Assembly: GCA_021151605.1 (NCBI GenBank)
Contig: JAGKWZ010000121.1
Span: forward strand, 1-15,281
Source of the DNA: Verrucomicrobiaceae bacterium
GTDB taxonomy: Bacteria > Verrucomicrobiota > Verrucomicrobiia > Verrucomicrobiales > Verrucomicrobiaceae
DNA: 15,281 nucleotides
Reading direction: 5' to 3'
Shown: positions 6,616 through 13,122 of the stretch, one piece after another
Layout: every line of letters begins with the position of its first letter
Position numbering within the stretch: the first letter of the stretch is position 1
Translations under genes and position numbers: made by a program
The notes under the pieces: generated by a model
Database searches by the model: none
The model's input: the letters and a program-made list of their open reading frames with translations, nothing else
Told to the model about the DNA's origin: nothing

Positions 6616-7644
6616 TCACGCGTAGCTGGCCTGCTGGCCCTTGATGTCGCGCTTCTTGATCCATGGCATCAGACTGCGGAGCTTGGCACCGGTCTTCTCG
6701 ATCGGGTGCTTCTCGCCGTCTTTGAGCAGCTTGTTGAAGTTCTTGTAACCGGTCTCGGTTTCCTTGATCCATTCCTTGGCGAATTTGCCGGTCTGGATGT
6801 CTTTGAGAGCGGCTTTCATGCGCTTCTTGACGCCTGCGTCGATGATCTTTGGACCAACTTTGACGTCGCCCCACTTGGCGGTCTCGGAGATGGAGAAACG
6901 CATACCAGCGATGCCGGACTCGTTCATGAGATCGACGATGAGCTTGAGCTCATGCAAGCACTCGAAGTAGGCCATCTCAGGAGCGTAGCCAGCTTCGACG
7001 AGGACTTCAAAGCCAGCCTGCACGAGGGCGCTGGTGCCACCGCAAAGGACGGTCTGCTCACCGAAGAGATCGGTTTCAGTTTCTTCCTTGAAGGTGGTCT
7101 CGAGGACACCACCACGGGTGCCGCCGATGCCGTGAGCCCAGGCTAGGGCGATCTTCTTGGCCTGCTTGTCAGCATCTTGATAGATGGCGATGAGGGATGG
7201 GACGCCTTTGCCCTCGGTGTATTGACGGCGGACGATGTGGCCTGGGCCTTTCGGGGCCACCATGATCACGTTCACGTCCTTTGGTGGAACGACGGTCTTG
7301 TAGTGAATGGCGAAGCCGTGGGAGAAGAGGAGGGTCTTACCTTTGGTAAGGTTCGGGGCGATGTCGGCTTTGTAAACGCCACCGATCTTGGTGTCAGGAA
7401 CAGCGACGAAGATGACGTCGGCAAGCTTCACAGCTTCGGCGGTGTCATAGACCTTGAGGCCTTTTTCTTCAGCGACAGCGCGGCTTTTGCTCTTGGCATA
7501 CAGACCGATGATGACGTTCACGCCGCTTTCCTTGAGGTTGAGGGCGTGGGCGTGGCCCTGGGAGCCGAAGCCGATGACGGCGCATGTTTTGCCTTTCAGC
7601 GGAGCCAGGCTGGCGTCCTTTTCAGTGTAGATTTTCGCGGGCAT
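6616..7644 (-). CDS. ilvC: Ketol-acid reductoisomerase (class I), valine/isoleucine pathway
   Basis: A 342-residue cytoplasmic enzyme that converts 2-acetolactate or 2-aceto-2-hydroxybutyrate to the dihydroxy acid, using Mg2+ and NAD(P)H. The Rossmann fingerprint GFGSQGHAHALNL is at about 25-37. The cofactor loop YAKSKS (49-54) carries Ser/Lys residues of the NADPH-preferring type. HG at 109-110 is the catalytic His segment. ETDLFGEQ at 190-197 supplies metal ligands D192 and E196, and FECLHELKLI supplies E228 and E232. The length is normal for the short class I form. ATG start. The gene stands alone: no ilvB, ilvN or ilvD is nearby. A strong terminator follows its stop. No T-box or BCAA leader peptide is recognisable in the 176-bp upstream gap. 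Confidence 0.98.
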   Translation of the reverse strand: MPAKIYTEKDASLAPLKGKTCAVIGFGSQGHAHALNLKESGVNVIIGLYAKSKSRAVAEEKGLKVYDTAEAVKLADVIFVAVPDTKIGGVYKADIAPNLTKGKTLLFSHGFAIHYKTVVPPKDVNVIMVAPKGPGHIVRRQYTEGKGVPSLIAIYQDADKQAKKIALAWAHGIGGTRGGVLETTFKEETETDLFGEQTVLCGGTSALVQAGFEVLVEAGYAPEMAYFECLHELKLIVDLMNESGIAGMRFSISETAKWGDVKVGPKIIDAGVKKRMKAALKDIQTGKFAKEWIKETETGYKNFNKLLKDGEKHPIEKTGAKLRSLMPWIKKRDIKGQQASYA

Positions 7645-7820
7645 GTTTGAGTTAGTTAGGGTCTGGTTTGGGGGCGCGGAGATTGGTTCATGCCCTCGGA
7701 CTGGTCAAGGAGGAGTTGGAACGTGATATGAACTGTCTAAATCTCGTTTCCAAATCCAAGCTGGATGTCATGACAAACTTGTTCCAACTGGATTCAACCC
7801 TCTGAGAGTCTTTCCCATAA
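7645..7820 (-). promoter_or_regulatory. ilvC upstream region, probable promoter
   Basis: This 176-bp non-coding stretch should hold the ilvC promoter. On the minus strand a weak candidate is TTGGAA, 17 bases, then CATATC (about 7722-7752). It also holds a 9-bp inverted repeat (AGTTGGAAC 7714-7722, GTTCCAACT 7781-7789; 58 bases between the arms) and a small ATCCA-AGC-TGGAT hairpin at 7754-7766. Nothing in it matches a riboswitch I recognise. Confidence 0.35.
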
Positions 7821-8780
7821 TCACGCTTCAGCCGCAGGAGCCTTTGGCGTGGTTGGGGGGCTCTCTTGAGCAGGGGTAGGCGATGGAGTTGTCGTCGCTC
7901 CTGGTGAATGAATTGGAGTTGCCTCCGTTTGCTTCGAGCTAGGCTCCTGGAAAAAAGGAGAAAGCTTTTCTTCCTTCCCTTCGGTGGTGTGGCCTGCGGA
8001 GGCATCCGCCGGAGAGAGTTCCACCACTGTCACGCGATCATAGAGAATGGAACCTCGGATGCCGACAGCGACACGAGCGGGTGTGGGCGTCACTTTTTTG
8101 GCTAGTGCTACTGCCAGTGTTTGTGCCCCCATGGCGATGGCATCCTTGGCCTCCTGGGTGAATTTCCGCAGCGAAGGAACGTGCACGATAAAGGCAATCC
8201 CATGATCCGAGATCTGACAATGGGTGAGGAACTCTCCTCCTGTGAGGGAAAAGGTGCTTTTTTTGCTCTCGGTGATGACCGCTTCTCTGAAACTTTTGAG
8301 TCCCTTGCCAAACTCCGCAGCCAGTTGGGCAGCCTGCGGAGTATTGCCGTGGCTAGTCCCCCGACTTTCACTCAGGATGGATTGCTCGGCGTCACTTAGG
8401 GCTTTGGGCTTCGAAAAACTGCCACCTGAACTAGTGTCACCCGAACTGAAAACGGCAGAGACAGTGAGAAAGGCTGCAAAGACACCGCTCAGATAGACCC
8501 ATCCCTTGGCAGGAATAAAGAAAAAGCTATGTCTGCGTGCCAAGACGACTTCCTGATGCGTCTTTGGATCAAGTAAAACCTCACGCTTCGTTTTTCCAAT
8601 TGTCTTGGCATAGAGGTAAACGCCAAGCACAGCAGCCCAAGGGGAGATGATCATGGTTGGCCTCGTGAAGTCCTGGACCCCCAAGGCAGCACAAATAACT
8701 CCACTGATAGCTCCACCAAGCATGGATCCGAGGAGAGCTGCTATGGGGATAAGAATACCGTGGCCAGACCAGATGATCAT
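7821..8780 (-). CDS. Unrecognised membrane protein with Pro/Thr-rich tail
   Basis: A 319-residue protein of unknown function. The N-terminus MIIWSGHGILIPIAALLGSMLGG resembles the MIIWSG start of small uncharacterised membrane proteins I have seen in Verrucomicrobia and Proteobacteria. Predicted membrane segments are at about 8-34, 43-58 and 92-112. Residues 59-91 form a short basic loop. Residues ~113-255 form a soluble domain without a recognisable catalytic motif. Residues ~258-319 are low complexity, rich in Pro, Thr, Ser and Ala. ATG at 8780; the 5' leader is AT-rich (ccaaatttaatttt on the minus strand) without a Shine-Dalgarno sequence. It lies between ilvC and the pyr cluster and is probably its own transcription unit. 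Confident that the gene is real; function not known. Confidence 0.8.
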   Translation of the reverse strand: MIIWSGHGILIPIAALLGSMLGGAISGVICAALGVQDFTRPTMIISPWAAVLGVYLYAKTIGKTKREVLLDPKTHQEVVLARRHSFFFIPAKGWVYLSGVFAAFLTVSAVFSSGDTSSGGSFSKPKALSDAEQSILSESRGTSHGNTPQAAQLAAEFGKGLKSFREAVITESKKSTFSLTGGEFLTHCQISDHGIAFIVHVPSLRKFTQEAKDAIAMGAQTLAVALAKKVTPTPARVAVGIRGSILYDRVTVVELSPADASAGHTTEGKEEKLSPFFQEPSSKQTEATPIHSPGATTTPSPTPAQESPPTTPKAPAAEA

Positions 8781-8837
8781 AAAATTAAATTTGGGTTAAT
8801 TCGCAATCTCCTAGAGGAATGACTCAAGCTAGACAAG

Positions 8838-8861
8838 AAAAAAGAATCATGCAGCCACCGC
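8838..8861 (-). terminator. Possible weak terminator after the membrane-protein gene at 8862
   Basis: Just past the stop codon, on the minus strand, GCGG-TGG-CTGC can form a short 4-bp stem including one G-T pair. A few bases later comes CTTTTTTCTTG. The stem is weak, so this is only a plausible end for the pyr cluster transcript. Confidence 0.3.
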
Positions 8862-9800
8862 TTATTGCCTCTTTGAAAACAGCAGCCACAGGCCACCGAT
8901 CAATCCCCAGAGGCCGATGGCGGCAAAGCCGAGCAGTGAAGCACTCAGGGCCTGCACCGGGCTGCTGCCGGGCTGGCTGCCGAGCCATTCAACTAGGAGT
9001 CCCTCTCGGACTCCGAGGCCGCTGACGCTGATGGGCAGCGACGCCACGAGATCCACAGCCGGCATCAAGCCGAGCATTTGAGGCAAACCCAGGTCCGCCC
9101 CCACTGCTCGGGCGGCTGCCCAGTAGGCCGCGAAGGCACTGGCCGTGCTAAGCGTGGAAACAGCAAAGCCACTGAACAACCAGGGGTGCCGAAAGGTTCC
9201 CGCAAACAGCGGTGCCATCTGCGCGGCAATCCTTCGCAGACCGGGAATCCTTCCAAACAAGCGCTGAATGGGCGGCTCCATGATGATGCCAAGCCCGAGA
9301 AAGGTGACGAGCACCACGAAGGGCAGGGTCGTATTGACCACTGAAGTGATCGCCACCGGCAGACCGCTCTCACCCGCGAAGCAGGCATACAAAATGAAAC
9401 CACCGAAGAGCCCGCCTACATGATCAAGCACTAGCGAACCAACGATGGCCCCGCGCTGCTCGGGATAGCTGCGTGCGAGATGCAGCAAACGCACGCCATC
9501 AGCTCCGAGCGGGCCAAGGAAGTAAAGATTGAAGAAGTCGGCGAACATCGTCAGCCGAAGCAGCTCGCGAAAAGGCACGCGCAGCCCATACACCCGCACA
9601 AACCACCACCAGCGCCCCGCCCAGCCGAGCAATGAAAGCCCGCCGAAAAAGAAGGCGAGGCCGATCCAGCTCGGGGAAAGTCCGGTCCAGTCAAAGCGAG
9701 CCATCTGCTCCCACTGCATCTGCCGCACCACCCAGGCCAGCATGCCGACGGCAAGAAGGATGCGGAGCAGGCGAAAGAAGAGGCTCACACCGATATTCAA
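8862..9800 (-). CDS. LPG-synthase-TM / UPF0104-type integral membrane protein
   Basis: A 312-residue polytopic inner-membrane protein with about 7-8 hydrophobic helices. Family marks: NLYFLGPLGADGVRLLHLAR at about 91-110, where related proteins have P-x-GGDGxR, and SLPISVSGLGVREGLL at about 255-270, the conserved P-S--G-G-REG motif. This is the transmembrane (flippase-like) half of lysyl-phosphatidylglycerol synthases; the cytosolic aminoacyl-transferase domain is absent. Stand-alone members are thought to move lipid-linked substrates; the substrate here is unknown. The start is TTG at 9800, and TTGA overlaps the pyrB stop TGA by 4 bases, so translation is probably coupled to pyrB. GTG at codon 5 is an alternative start. 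It is the last gene of the five-gene cluster. Confidence 0.88.
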   Translation of the reverse strand: MNIGVSLFFRLLRILLAVGMLAWVVRQMQWEQMARFDWTGLSPSWIGLAFFFGGLSLLGWAGRWWWFVRVYGLRVPFRELLRLTMFADFFNLYFLGPLGADGVRLLHLARSYPEQRGAIVGSLVLDHVGGLFGGFILYACFAGESGLPVAITSVVNTTLPFVVLVTFLGLGIIMEPPIQRLFGRIPGLRRIAAQMAPLFAGTFRHPWLFSGFAVSTLSTASAFAAYWAAARAVGADLGLPQMLGLMPAVDLVASLPISVSGLGVREGLLVEWLGSQPGSSPVQALSASLLGFAAIGLWGLIGGLWLLFSKRQ

Positions 9801-10726
9801 TCCTCAGCGTTCCCAGGCTTCAGCCAGTAGAGCACGCTCATGCGCACGGCGATGCCGTTTTCGACCTGCTGATTGATCAGGCTTTTCTCGTAGCTCATAC
9901 CACGATCAGTGATCTCCACACCGCGATTCACCGGACCTGGGTGCATGAGCCAGAGTCCGCGCTCGCGGATGATCTCTACGCGGGCATCGGTGAGGCCATA
10001 GTTCTTGTGATACTCGGCGGCACTGGGGAAAAAGGGCTCGTCCATGCGCTCGCTCTGCACACGCAGGAGGTAGATCACATCAGGGCGGAAATCGAGGGCG
10101 TCAGACCAGTTGCCAAATTGTGGGATCTCGTCGGGCACACCGCGCGGCATCATGGAGCCAGGGGCCAAGTAGGCCACATTCATGCCGAGACGACGGAAGA
10201 TCAGGCTCGTGCTGCGGGCCACACGGGAGTGCTGGATGTCACCGACGATCAGCGCCCTGGCGCCGCGCAGATCTTTGAGCTTTTCCCTCAGGGTGAAGGC
10301 ATCCAGCAGCGCCTGCGTGGGATGCGCATGCCAGCCGTCTCCGGCATTGATGACGCTGGCGCGGGTGTTCTGTGCGATGAGGTTCGGCGTGCCCGACTGC
10401 TTGTGCCGCACGACGATGTAATCGACCTTCATCGACTCCAGCGTCTCCACCGTATCGAGCACTGACTCACCTTTCACCACACTGGAAGACTCGACATCAA
10501 AGGCGATCACGTCCGCCGAGAGACGGCTGGCAGCCACCTCAAAGGAGGAACGGGTGCGGGTGCTCGGCTCATAGAAAAGCGTCAGGACGGACTGCCCCTT
10601 CAGCGTGGGCACCTTTTTCACCGTGCGTTTGAAGAGGTCTTTAAAGGGGCCTGCATTCGCCAGCACAAACTCGATCTCTTCATCGGTCAGGGAGGCGATA
10701 TCGAGGAGGTCTTTTCGTGGCGTCAT
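9797..10726 (-). CDS. pyrB: Aspartate carbamoyltransferase catalytic subunit
   Basis: A 309-residue enzyme that joins carbamoyl phosphate and L-aspartate to N-carbamoyl-aspartate, the first committed step of pyrimidine synthesis. Motifs: FYEPSTRTRSSFE at 51-63 (carbamoyl-phosphate loop STRTR), SSVVKGES with K85, RHKQSG at 107-112, HPTQALLD at 135-142, LRVQSER at 221-227 and HPGPVNRG at 262-269. Length and motifs are like the Bacillus-type unregulated trimeric enzyme, and no pyrI is adjacent. It starts 17 bp after the pyrR stop, consistent with control by PyrR or with a shared uridine-nucleotide-responsive transcript. Its stop overlaps the start of the next gene. ATG start. Confidence 0.98.
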   Translation of the reverse strand: MTPRKDLLDIASLTDEEIEFVLANAGPFKDLFKRTVKKVPTLKGQSVLTLFYEPSTRTRSSFEVAASRLSADVIAFDVESSSVVKGESVLDTVETLESMKVDYIVVRHKQSGTPNLIAQNTRASVINAGDGWHAHPTQALLDAFTLREKLKDLRGARALIVGDIQHSRVARSTSLIFRRLGMNVAYLAPGSMMPRGVPDEIPQFGNWSDALDFRPDVIYLLRVQSERMDEPFFPSAAEYHKNYGLTDARVEIIRERGLWLMHPGPVNRGVEITDRGMSYEKSLINQQVENGIAVRMSVLYWLKPGNAED

Positions 10727-10743
10727 GATGGGTTGATTGGATC

Positions 10744-11301
10744 TCAGGCGGTCTTGTTTTCCCAGGAGGTCACAAAGACTTCGTCGCGACCATCCATGTC
10801 AGCAAAGCGCACATTCACGCGCTCGTGACCTGGGAGTGTGATTCGAATCCCGGCATACTCAGCGGCGAAGGGTAACTGCCGCCCCACGCGATCCACCAGC
10901 GCGGCGATCTGCACACAGCGGGGACGGCCAAAGCCGAGCAATTCCTCCAGGGCTGCACGAGACGTGCGTCCGGTGTGCATGACTTCATCACAAAGGATGA
11001 CCACCATGTCATCCAGATCGAAGTCGATGTCAGACCCCACCAGCTTTGGCAGCACGGTGAAGGACTTTAAGTCATCGCGATACTGAGTGATGTCGATCCG
11101 CCCCAGCTCGACCTCGTGATCCTTGGTGATAAGCCGCGCTGCGAGTGCTTCGGCAAACGGGACTCCCCGGCGATGCACGCCGACGAGGGCTAGCCGCTCA
11201 CCAGGCCAGGCTTTCGAGATGGAATCTGCAATTTCATCCAAGCAACAGTCCACCCCGGCAGAGTCGAGGAGCTGGCGTTTGGGCGCGTTGGAGTCAGGCA
11301 C
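10744..11301 (-). CDS. pyrR: PyrR-type pyrimidine regulator / uracil phosphoribosyltransferase
   Basis: A member of the type I phosphoribosyltransferase family. The PRPP-binding loop is VVILCDEVMHTGRTSRAAL, equivalent to the PyrR VVLVDDVLYTGRTVRAAL. ALVGVHRRGVPFAE lies in the N-terminal half, and FGRPRCVQIAALVDRVGRQLPFAAEYAG is a very PyrR-like C-terminal half. PyrR senses UMP/UTP and in Gram-positives binds pyr mRNA; many members also make UMP from uracil. Start choice: GTG at 11301 gives 185 residues, the normal PyrR length (about 180). The frame is open to ATG 11442 (232 residues), but that would overlap the conserved end of the DUF1826-like gene by 79 bases, and neither ATG 11442 nor ATG 11427 has a ribosome site. 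The start is therefore uncertain, the product is not. pyrB follows after 17 bp. No PyrR-type attenuator is obvious nearby. Confidence 0.9.
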   Translation of the reverse strand: MPDSNAPKRQLLDSAGVDCCLDEIADSISKAWPGERLALVGVHRRGVPFAEALAARLITKDHEVELGRIDITQYRDDLKSFTVLPKLVGSDIDFDLDDMVVILCDEVMHTGRTSRAALEELLGFGRPRCVQIAALVDRVGRQLPFAAEYAGIRITLPGHERVNVRFADMDGRDEVFVTSWENKTA

Positions 11302-11363
11302 AGGCTTGAGATGAACGCGGCCCGCAGAGGCGTCAATGCGAAAGTCAGCAGGTGTCCGCTCTC

Positions 11364-12089
11364 TCAGCTGATCAGCAGCAGCCTGGGCGTCTGGCCGAGG
11401 AGCGTCTCTGGAGCACGATGGATGCATGGCGGCACCGGACATCCAGGGTAGGCCACGGCGATGCGCCAGAGATTGCCCTGGCCGAAGACAAAGGGTCTAG
11501 CATCTCCGACCGGCAGGTAGTGGAGGTCATAGCACTGATCACTCAGATGCTCGCAGAAGCCTTCGTCATCCTCACCGCCGAAAAGTCGGAGCAACTCGGC
11601 GCGGGTCTCTGGGATGTCCACCCGCCGGACGGCCTCTTCATTCCTCAAACCTTCACTGGAGGGGCCGTGATACGTGCACAGCCAGGTGTCCGCCTCCACC
11701 GTGGCGCTATCCACGTGAAAGGAACACACGTCCGTGGGCACCGGGCCGGGATCTGCTTCACGGAGGCTGTTGGTGATGCAATCCAGCACGGGGTCGAGGT
11801 CATGCTCGCGCAGCATTCGGAGATCATTGAGCAACACCTGGACGGCCGCCTTTCCCGCCGCACTCAGCGGCAGAGTGCGGAGTGTGTCCTCATCCAGCGT
11901 GCTGATTCCCTCCCGCGTGTGCAGGTGCGCCACGACTTCGGAGAAGTCTCCCGGGAGCTTGCGCTCCCAGCACAAGGCGTTCACACCATCCTTAAATGGT
12001 GTAGTGACCAACTCGTGGAAGCTAGACACCCGCTGGACACGCGGATAGTCGGCTGGCAGGGCAAAATCAGACATCTCTGAGGCACTCAC
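11364..12089 (-). CDS. DUF1826-like protein with HxD...H...R pattern
   Basis: A 241-residue soluble protein. The second half matches my memory of the uncharacterised DUF1826 family: FHVD at 124-127, LCTYHGPSSEGL at 137-148, a CIHRAP segment with H224, then PRLLLIS with R236 at the very end. The spacing H125-x-D127, about 97 residues, H224, 12 residues, R236 is like the metal and 2-oxoglutarate ligands of cupin-fold dioxygenases; this comparison is mine, from pattern only. No signal peptide or membrane helix. The start is GTG at 12089, overlapping the HlyD-like stop as GTGA, with GGGGA about 5 bases upstream; ATG at 12074 is an alternative. It lies between an HlyD-like gene and pyrR. Function unknown. 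Confidence 0.75.
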   Translation of the reverse strand: MSASEMSDFALPADYPRVQRVSSFHELVTTPFKDGVNALCWERKLPGDFSEVVAHLHTREGISTLDEDTLRTLPLSAAGKAAVQVLLNDLRMLREHDLDPVLDCITNSLREADPGPVPTDVCSFHVDSATVEADTWLCTYHGPSSEGLRNEEAVRRVDIPETRAELLRLFGGEDDEGFCEHLSDQCYDLHYLPVGDARPFVFGQGNLWRIAVAYPGCPVPPCIHRAPETLLGQTPRLLLIS

Positions 12090-13033
12090 TTTTCCCCGAT
12101 GAAAACATCCACCTGCTGGCCCACATAAAGGGTTTTCCCCGCAGGGACCTTCAGGCGGTAAATGACCTGTAGCACCCGGGTATCCACACGCTCATTGCTA
12201 GCACCGGTGAGGGACTGCTTGGGGATGACAAAGGGGTCAATGCGCTCAAAGGCAAGCTCATAGGCCGTCAAGCTATCGCCTTTGAGGTAGGCCTTGGCTG
12301 GCATGTCCGCACGCACGGACATGGCGTTTTGTTCATCCACGTCGGCACGCACTTGTAGCGTGTCCACCTCGCCCAGAATGATGGCGGGCTGCTTGTTCTG
12401 AGGTGAGGCATATTCGCCAGCACGGATGTTCACCTGGAGGATGGTGCCGTCACGCGGAGCTCGGACCGTCATGCGGTCGATCAGCAGCTTCGTTTGCTTC
12501 ACCGCAGCGTGCGCGGCGGCGAGCTGCGCCTGGGCCTGCGCGGACTGGGCTTTCGCGACGGTGACATCGTTGGTGCGATTGCGAAGATCATCCTGAGTGA
12601 TGGCACGCTGGTCGGTCACAGACTTGAGGCGGTCCAGCATGTCCTGCTGCTTCGCAAGCTGGGCCAGGGCGATGTCGAGATTGGCCTGGTTCACGGCGAT
12701 GGTGGCCTCGTGATTGATCAGCTGGGCCTGGAGTTCGCGGTCATCGAGCTGGAGGAGCGCATCCCCCTTCTTCACCTTTTGCCAGACTTTGACCATGGCC
12801 TCCGTGACCAGCGCGGGTATCGGAGGACCGATACTCACATTCTCATCCACAGACTCCAGGATGCCCGTAGCAGCCACGCCTTTGGCAAAAGGCTTCTCAG
12901 GCGGCTTCACCGGCGGCGGGGTGATCGGTGTCTCCTGCGCGTGAATGACATCCATGACCTGGGTCATTTGCCAGACGCCGACCACAGCCAGCGCGATGCT
13001 GCCGTAGCGCACGAAATTGGGAAAGATATTCAC
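12086..13033 (-). CDS. HlyD-family periplasmic adaptor (membrane fusion protein)
   Basis: A 315-residue protein. Residues ~11-29 are one hydrophobic N-terminal anchor or signal segment (SIALAVVGVWQ), followed by a Pro-rich linker at 36-50. A first lipoyl half-motif is around 77-98 (VTEAMVKVWQKVKKGDALLQLDD). A long Gln/Ala-rich coiled-coil hairpin spans ~100-185. The second lipoyl half is MTVRAPRDGTILQVNIRAGEYAS at 188-210, followed by a beta-barrel region ending in LYVGQQVDVFIGEK. Such adaptors bridge an inner-membrane exporter (ABC, RND or MFS) to an outer-membrane channel; none is encoded in this window. First gene of the cluster; GTG start at 13033, with an in-frame TAA 12 bases upstream. 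It overlaps the next gene by 4 bases. Confidence 0.88.
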   Translation of the reverse strand: MNIFPNFVRYGSIALAVVGVWQMTQVMDVIHAQETPITPPPVKPPEKPFAKGVAATGILESVDENVSIGPPIPALVTEAMVKVWQKVKKGDALLQLDDRELQAQLINHEATIAVNQANLDIALAQLAKQQDMLDRLKSVTDQRAITQDDLRNRTNDVTVAKAQSAQAQAQLAAAHAAVKQTKLLIDRMTVRAPRDGTILQVNIRAGEYASPQNKQPAIILGEVDTLQVRADVDEQNAMSVRADMPAKAYLKGDSLTAYELAFERIDPFVIPKQSLTGASNERVDTRVLQVIYRLKVPAGKTLYVGQQVDVFIGEK

Positions 13034-13053
13034 GGGGCGTGATTACGCGCCCC
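13034..13053 (-). promoter_or_regulatory. GC hairpin abutting the HlyD-like GTG start
   Basis: GGGGCG (13034-13039) and CGCCCC (13048-13053) form a perfect 6-bp, all-GC inverted repeat with an 8-base loop. On the minus strand the stem ends directly at the GTG at 13033, so in RNA it would cover the ribosome binding region. It lies in the 89-bp divergent gap before the oxidoreductase gene. It may be an operator, a translational control element or chance. Confidence 0.3.
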
Positions 13054-13122
13054 CCGGTGTTTTGGCAACGAAGGAGAAGCTCCCACTTCCCCTGCCCCGG
13101 CTTTTGTGCCAGGAATCCCGCC

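Noticed and set aside
7645..7820. T-box or branched-chain amino acid leader before ilvC
   Set aside because: No T-box motif, no BCAA-rich leader peptide and no terminator/antiterminator pair is visible.
9632..10465. 277-residue open frame on the plus strand
   Set aside because: It is antisense to pyrB and the membrane protein gene, both clearly real; a GC-rich codon shadow.
11352..12080. 242-residue open frame on the plus strand
   Set aside because: It lies opposite the DUF1826-like gene, which carries conserved motifs and has coupled starts with its neighbour; the plus translation shows no recognisable domain.
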